This document shows positions 58,040-60,000 of a stretch of 60,000 bases of DNA, piece after piece (position 1 is the stretch's first letter; each line of letters begins with the position of its first letter). This stretch comes from Owenia fusiformis (lineage: Eukaryota; Annelida; Polychaeta; Sabellida; Oweniidae): NCBI GenBank assembly GCA_903813345.2, contig CAIIXF020000010.1, positions 27,244,425 through 27,304,424 of the forward strand. Direction: 5' to 3'. The translations under genes and the position numbers were made by a program. Under the pieces are notes generated by a model. That model worked only from the letters and a program-made list of their open reading frames with translations, was not told the origin of the DNA and made no database searches.

Positions 58040-58100
58040 TACTTTCGAAAGTCACGAGATCTCGCGAGACCTAAAATGGCTGGAATCTAAATTCAAAAGT
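58040..58100. promoter_or_regulatory. TCTCGCGAGA promoter-type palindrome
   Basis: TCTCGCGAGA at 58060-58069 is a palindrome known from TATA-less, often bidirectional, housekeeping promoters in vertebrates; its use in this lineage is an inference. It lies upstream of the PMF1-like gene in the right orientation to serve it. Minus-strand donor-like sites further right (58265 AAAAG/GTACGT, 58531 GATTAG/GTAAGA, 59036 AGAAG/GTAAGT) suggest several possible non-coding first exons. Confidence 0.35.
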
Positions 58101-59400
58101 TTTGTTGTCTCATAGAACATTGATTTACGACAACAACAGACTATTGAAGGAACAAAATAAGTTAAAGGTTGAATAAATAGTGCAGAGTGCCGATATTCAC
58201 AATCACTGGCATCCTAAATCCCCGGGAATCTTCTCCTGACATCGACAGAAAAAATGCTCACGTACCTTTTAACGATTTCCCGGTGATATTGTCATTGGAT
58301 TCCAGCCCCGTTTTCCCCTAACGTTCCATCCAACATGCTGTTTCCTATATACTTTGTGCGTGTCAAGAAGATCTTGAATATTGGCAGATTTGAGGTGTTT
58401 TAGTCTTCGATTTTTTTTTATTTTTCTTCGTCAGTGGACCAGGTTAACTGCAGGAGTTGCCAGTAATAGACCGTCAACGGCGGTCATATCGTGTATGTGC
58501 ATACGGTTATATCAGACAACCGCGGATGCAGTCTTACCTAATCTCAGCTGCAGTTAAAATTTTAAATGGCGGAGATTCAGAAATGTTTCAAAAAACAAAA
58601 TGTGGGACGTCCAACCTTTCAATTGCTTATTTAGAAGTCTATTTGCAAGTCTGAATAGTGGTATTCGTCGACAAGTGATTTTAAGAAAATAGGTATGGCG
58701 AAGAAGACATTAGGCCAAACGTTGCGCTAATCGCTCGGGAAAGGTAAAATTATTCCCAAATTTCTTCTATATTCTTTATTCAACCTTTAACAACAAATAA
58801 ATTTTGTATTGATTCAAATATACATGTATAGCGTATTATAAAGGCTACTCAGCACAGCGTTTAGTCAAAATGGGCTCGATTTACTCTCTTCAAGTACACA
58901 TACATCCAACTTCCCATGCCAGAGGTCAGCTCGGTGATCTAGACTTAGAAGTTAGAGTACTATTTTTTTCATGGCCTGAGTTCATCGCTAACATGCTAAA
59001 TATAAGAGTTAGCTGACGTTTGGGAGTCTGACTTACCTTCTAAAGGTTAAAACCCGAATCTTAATGAAACCATATCACTTTTGTTGCGTCGATGATGATG
59101 CATAAACACAGCATTTGATAGAAATTAGTGTAAATGCTTTTCTGACTTTTTCATTTTGCATCAATGTTGACTTCCGGGAAGGCGTTGTAGTTATCACGAA
59201 ATAACGCATTGACCCTTGAACTTTACTTTGTTGACGTGTGAACCAAGCATGTCTGGTGTGAAAATTAAAAGAATATTAAGCAATGTTCTACATCCGCCAA
59301 GCTAAGTCAAGTAGCCAATATTTAAAATTACCAATTTCAAGTGAAGTATGCAACGAACGAAACTGCGTGATCTGCACTCCAACTATTGGTCTGAACAAAA
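58101..59400. other. Promoter-like, CpG-richer region without a clear gene
   Basis: On the plus strand an ATGGCGGAG start at about 58566 opens only about 22 codons, and ATGGCGAAGAAG near 58696 only 11. The minus-strand donor-like sites mentioned for the palindrome at 58060 lie here. No protein family is recognisable. Confidence 0.3.
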
Positions 59401-59402
59401 TG

Positions 59403-59597
59403 CTACGTAGAAATTAGTTCAACGTCGTTAAACTCAATAACGGCGTTCTTTACTATTAGGAATTTTTTCTTGGGGCCATTATTGAGTTTAACCTCCATGC
59501 TATTCTTTCCTTTGATGCAAGTTGTGGATCTATCGAAACCACTTTTCCTCGCTAATATGACACTGATACTTAACAATAATATAAAACCACATTTCAT
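59403..59597 (-). CDS. Possible small secreted protein
   Basis: A 64-residue frame beginning MKCGFILLLSISVILA, which looks like a signal peptide with a plausible cleavage site, followed by a basic, Asn/Lys-rich segment with one cysteine and an acidic end. I do not recognise it. It could be a complete small protein, a first exon, or chance. No donor consensus is seen near the stop. Confidence 0.25.
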   Translation of the reverse strand: MKCGFILLLSISVILARKSGFDRSTTCIKGKNSMEVKLNNGPKKKFLIVKNAVIEFNDVELIST

Positions 59598-60000
59598 CAG
59601 GCGATTTCACATAATATTATTGTGTTAAATGTTCATTTTTAATCGTAAAATGAGTCTTATTCTTACCAATTTATGAGACGAATATTTCAACCGGCAATGT
59701 CTGTCTGTGCGTCGCCAAAGTAAAATTGGTCAGCGAAACGAAATTGTTCTTCAATATTGATATTTATTATAACCATCCAGTATGACACGAATCTTTGCTT
59801 TATTCAAACAGCGCGTGTATTCACCCAAGTTTACTCTATTGTTATTTATAAAAACTTTAAAAAGCAATACTCGCAACATTATTGATGCATTTGATTACTG
59901 GTAATTTCAGCTCAAAGAAATATAGATGTCATTGATTGTGCTAGATTGTGATTGTGTTGAATAATTGTGCCTAAATATTAAATTATGGTAATTGTTTATG
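59598..60000. other. Window end, no gene seen
   Basis: AT-rich with a short CpG-containing stretch at 59690-59745. Nothing is assignable. Confidence 0.4.

Noticed and set aside
59030-59100. First coding exon of the PMF1-like gene at the AGAAG/GTAAGT donor
   Set aside because: In the phase required by the next exon the frame has a TGA and no ATG after it. It may be a non-coding exon at most.

Overview
The window looks like nuclear DNA from a marine invertebrate, most likely a bivalve mollusc or another spiralian. It is AT-rich, genes are sparse and split by GT-AG introns, and there are no operons or ribosome-binding sites. It is crowded with minisatellites, foldback elements and decayed DNA transposons. 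The species call is an inference from this texture and from a lineage-expanded LicD/fukutin-like family, not from a diagnostic gene.

Three protein-coding loci can be supported, all on the minus strand. Two are paralogous single-exon LicD/FKRP-type phosphotransferases (2063-3088 and 40796-41644). Each is a predicted type II Golgi membrane protein, and each has a splice acceptor in its 5' leader, which suggests a non-coding first exon upstream. The third (53807-55378) is a multi-exon gene for a homologue of the kinetochore protein PMF1 (Nnf1, MIS12 complex). Its splice sites rebuild a continuous reading frame across three exons; the first coding exon was not found. Weaker candidate exons and promoters are listed at low confidence.

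Layout: 1-5 kb, LicD copy 1 between two large minisatellites. 5-13 kb, a 60-bp repeat, a possible promoter, a small MITE and a large 85-bp satellite. 13-17 kb, two related TA-flanked elements, one nested inside a mariner-type element that keeps transposase motifs. 18.5-26.5 kb, a giant foldback structure: two arrays of ~363-bp repeats in opposite orientation, capped at each outer end by the same ~60-codon open frame, around a 2.4-kb core with a decayed ORF. 26.5-32 kb, duplications and little else. 32-37 kb, nested repeat arrays inside a possible 3.2-kb element, then a 35-bp satellite. 37.5-38 kb, a LINE remnant. 40-42.7 kb, LicD copy 2 with a 60-bp satellite just past its stop codon and a 619-bp mariner-type MITE upstream. 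46-53 kb, further satellites and foldbacks, including a MITE whose empty site is preserved next to it. 53-60 kb, the PMF1-like gene, a hAT remnant with an 8-bp target duplication, and a promoter-like region.

The genes do not form a pathway: two probably modify glycans in the Golgi and one acts at the kinetochore. Most of the information in the window concerns mobile and repeated DNA. The strongest candidate for something undescribed is the 6-8 kb foldback at 18.6-26.5 kb.
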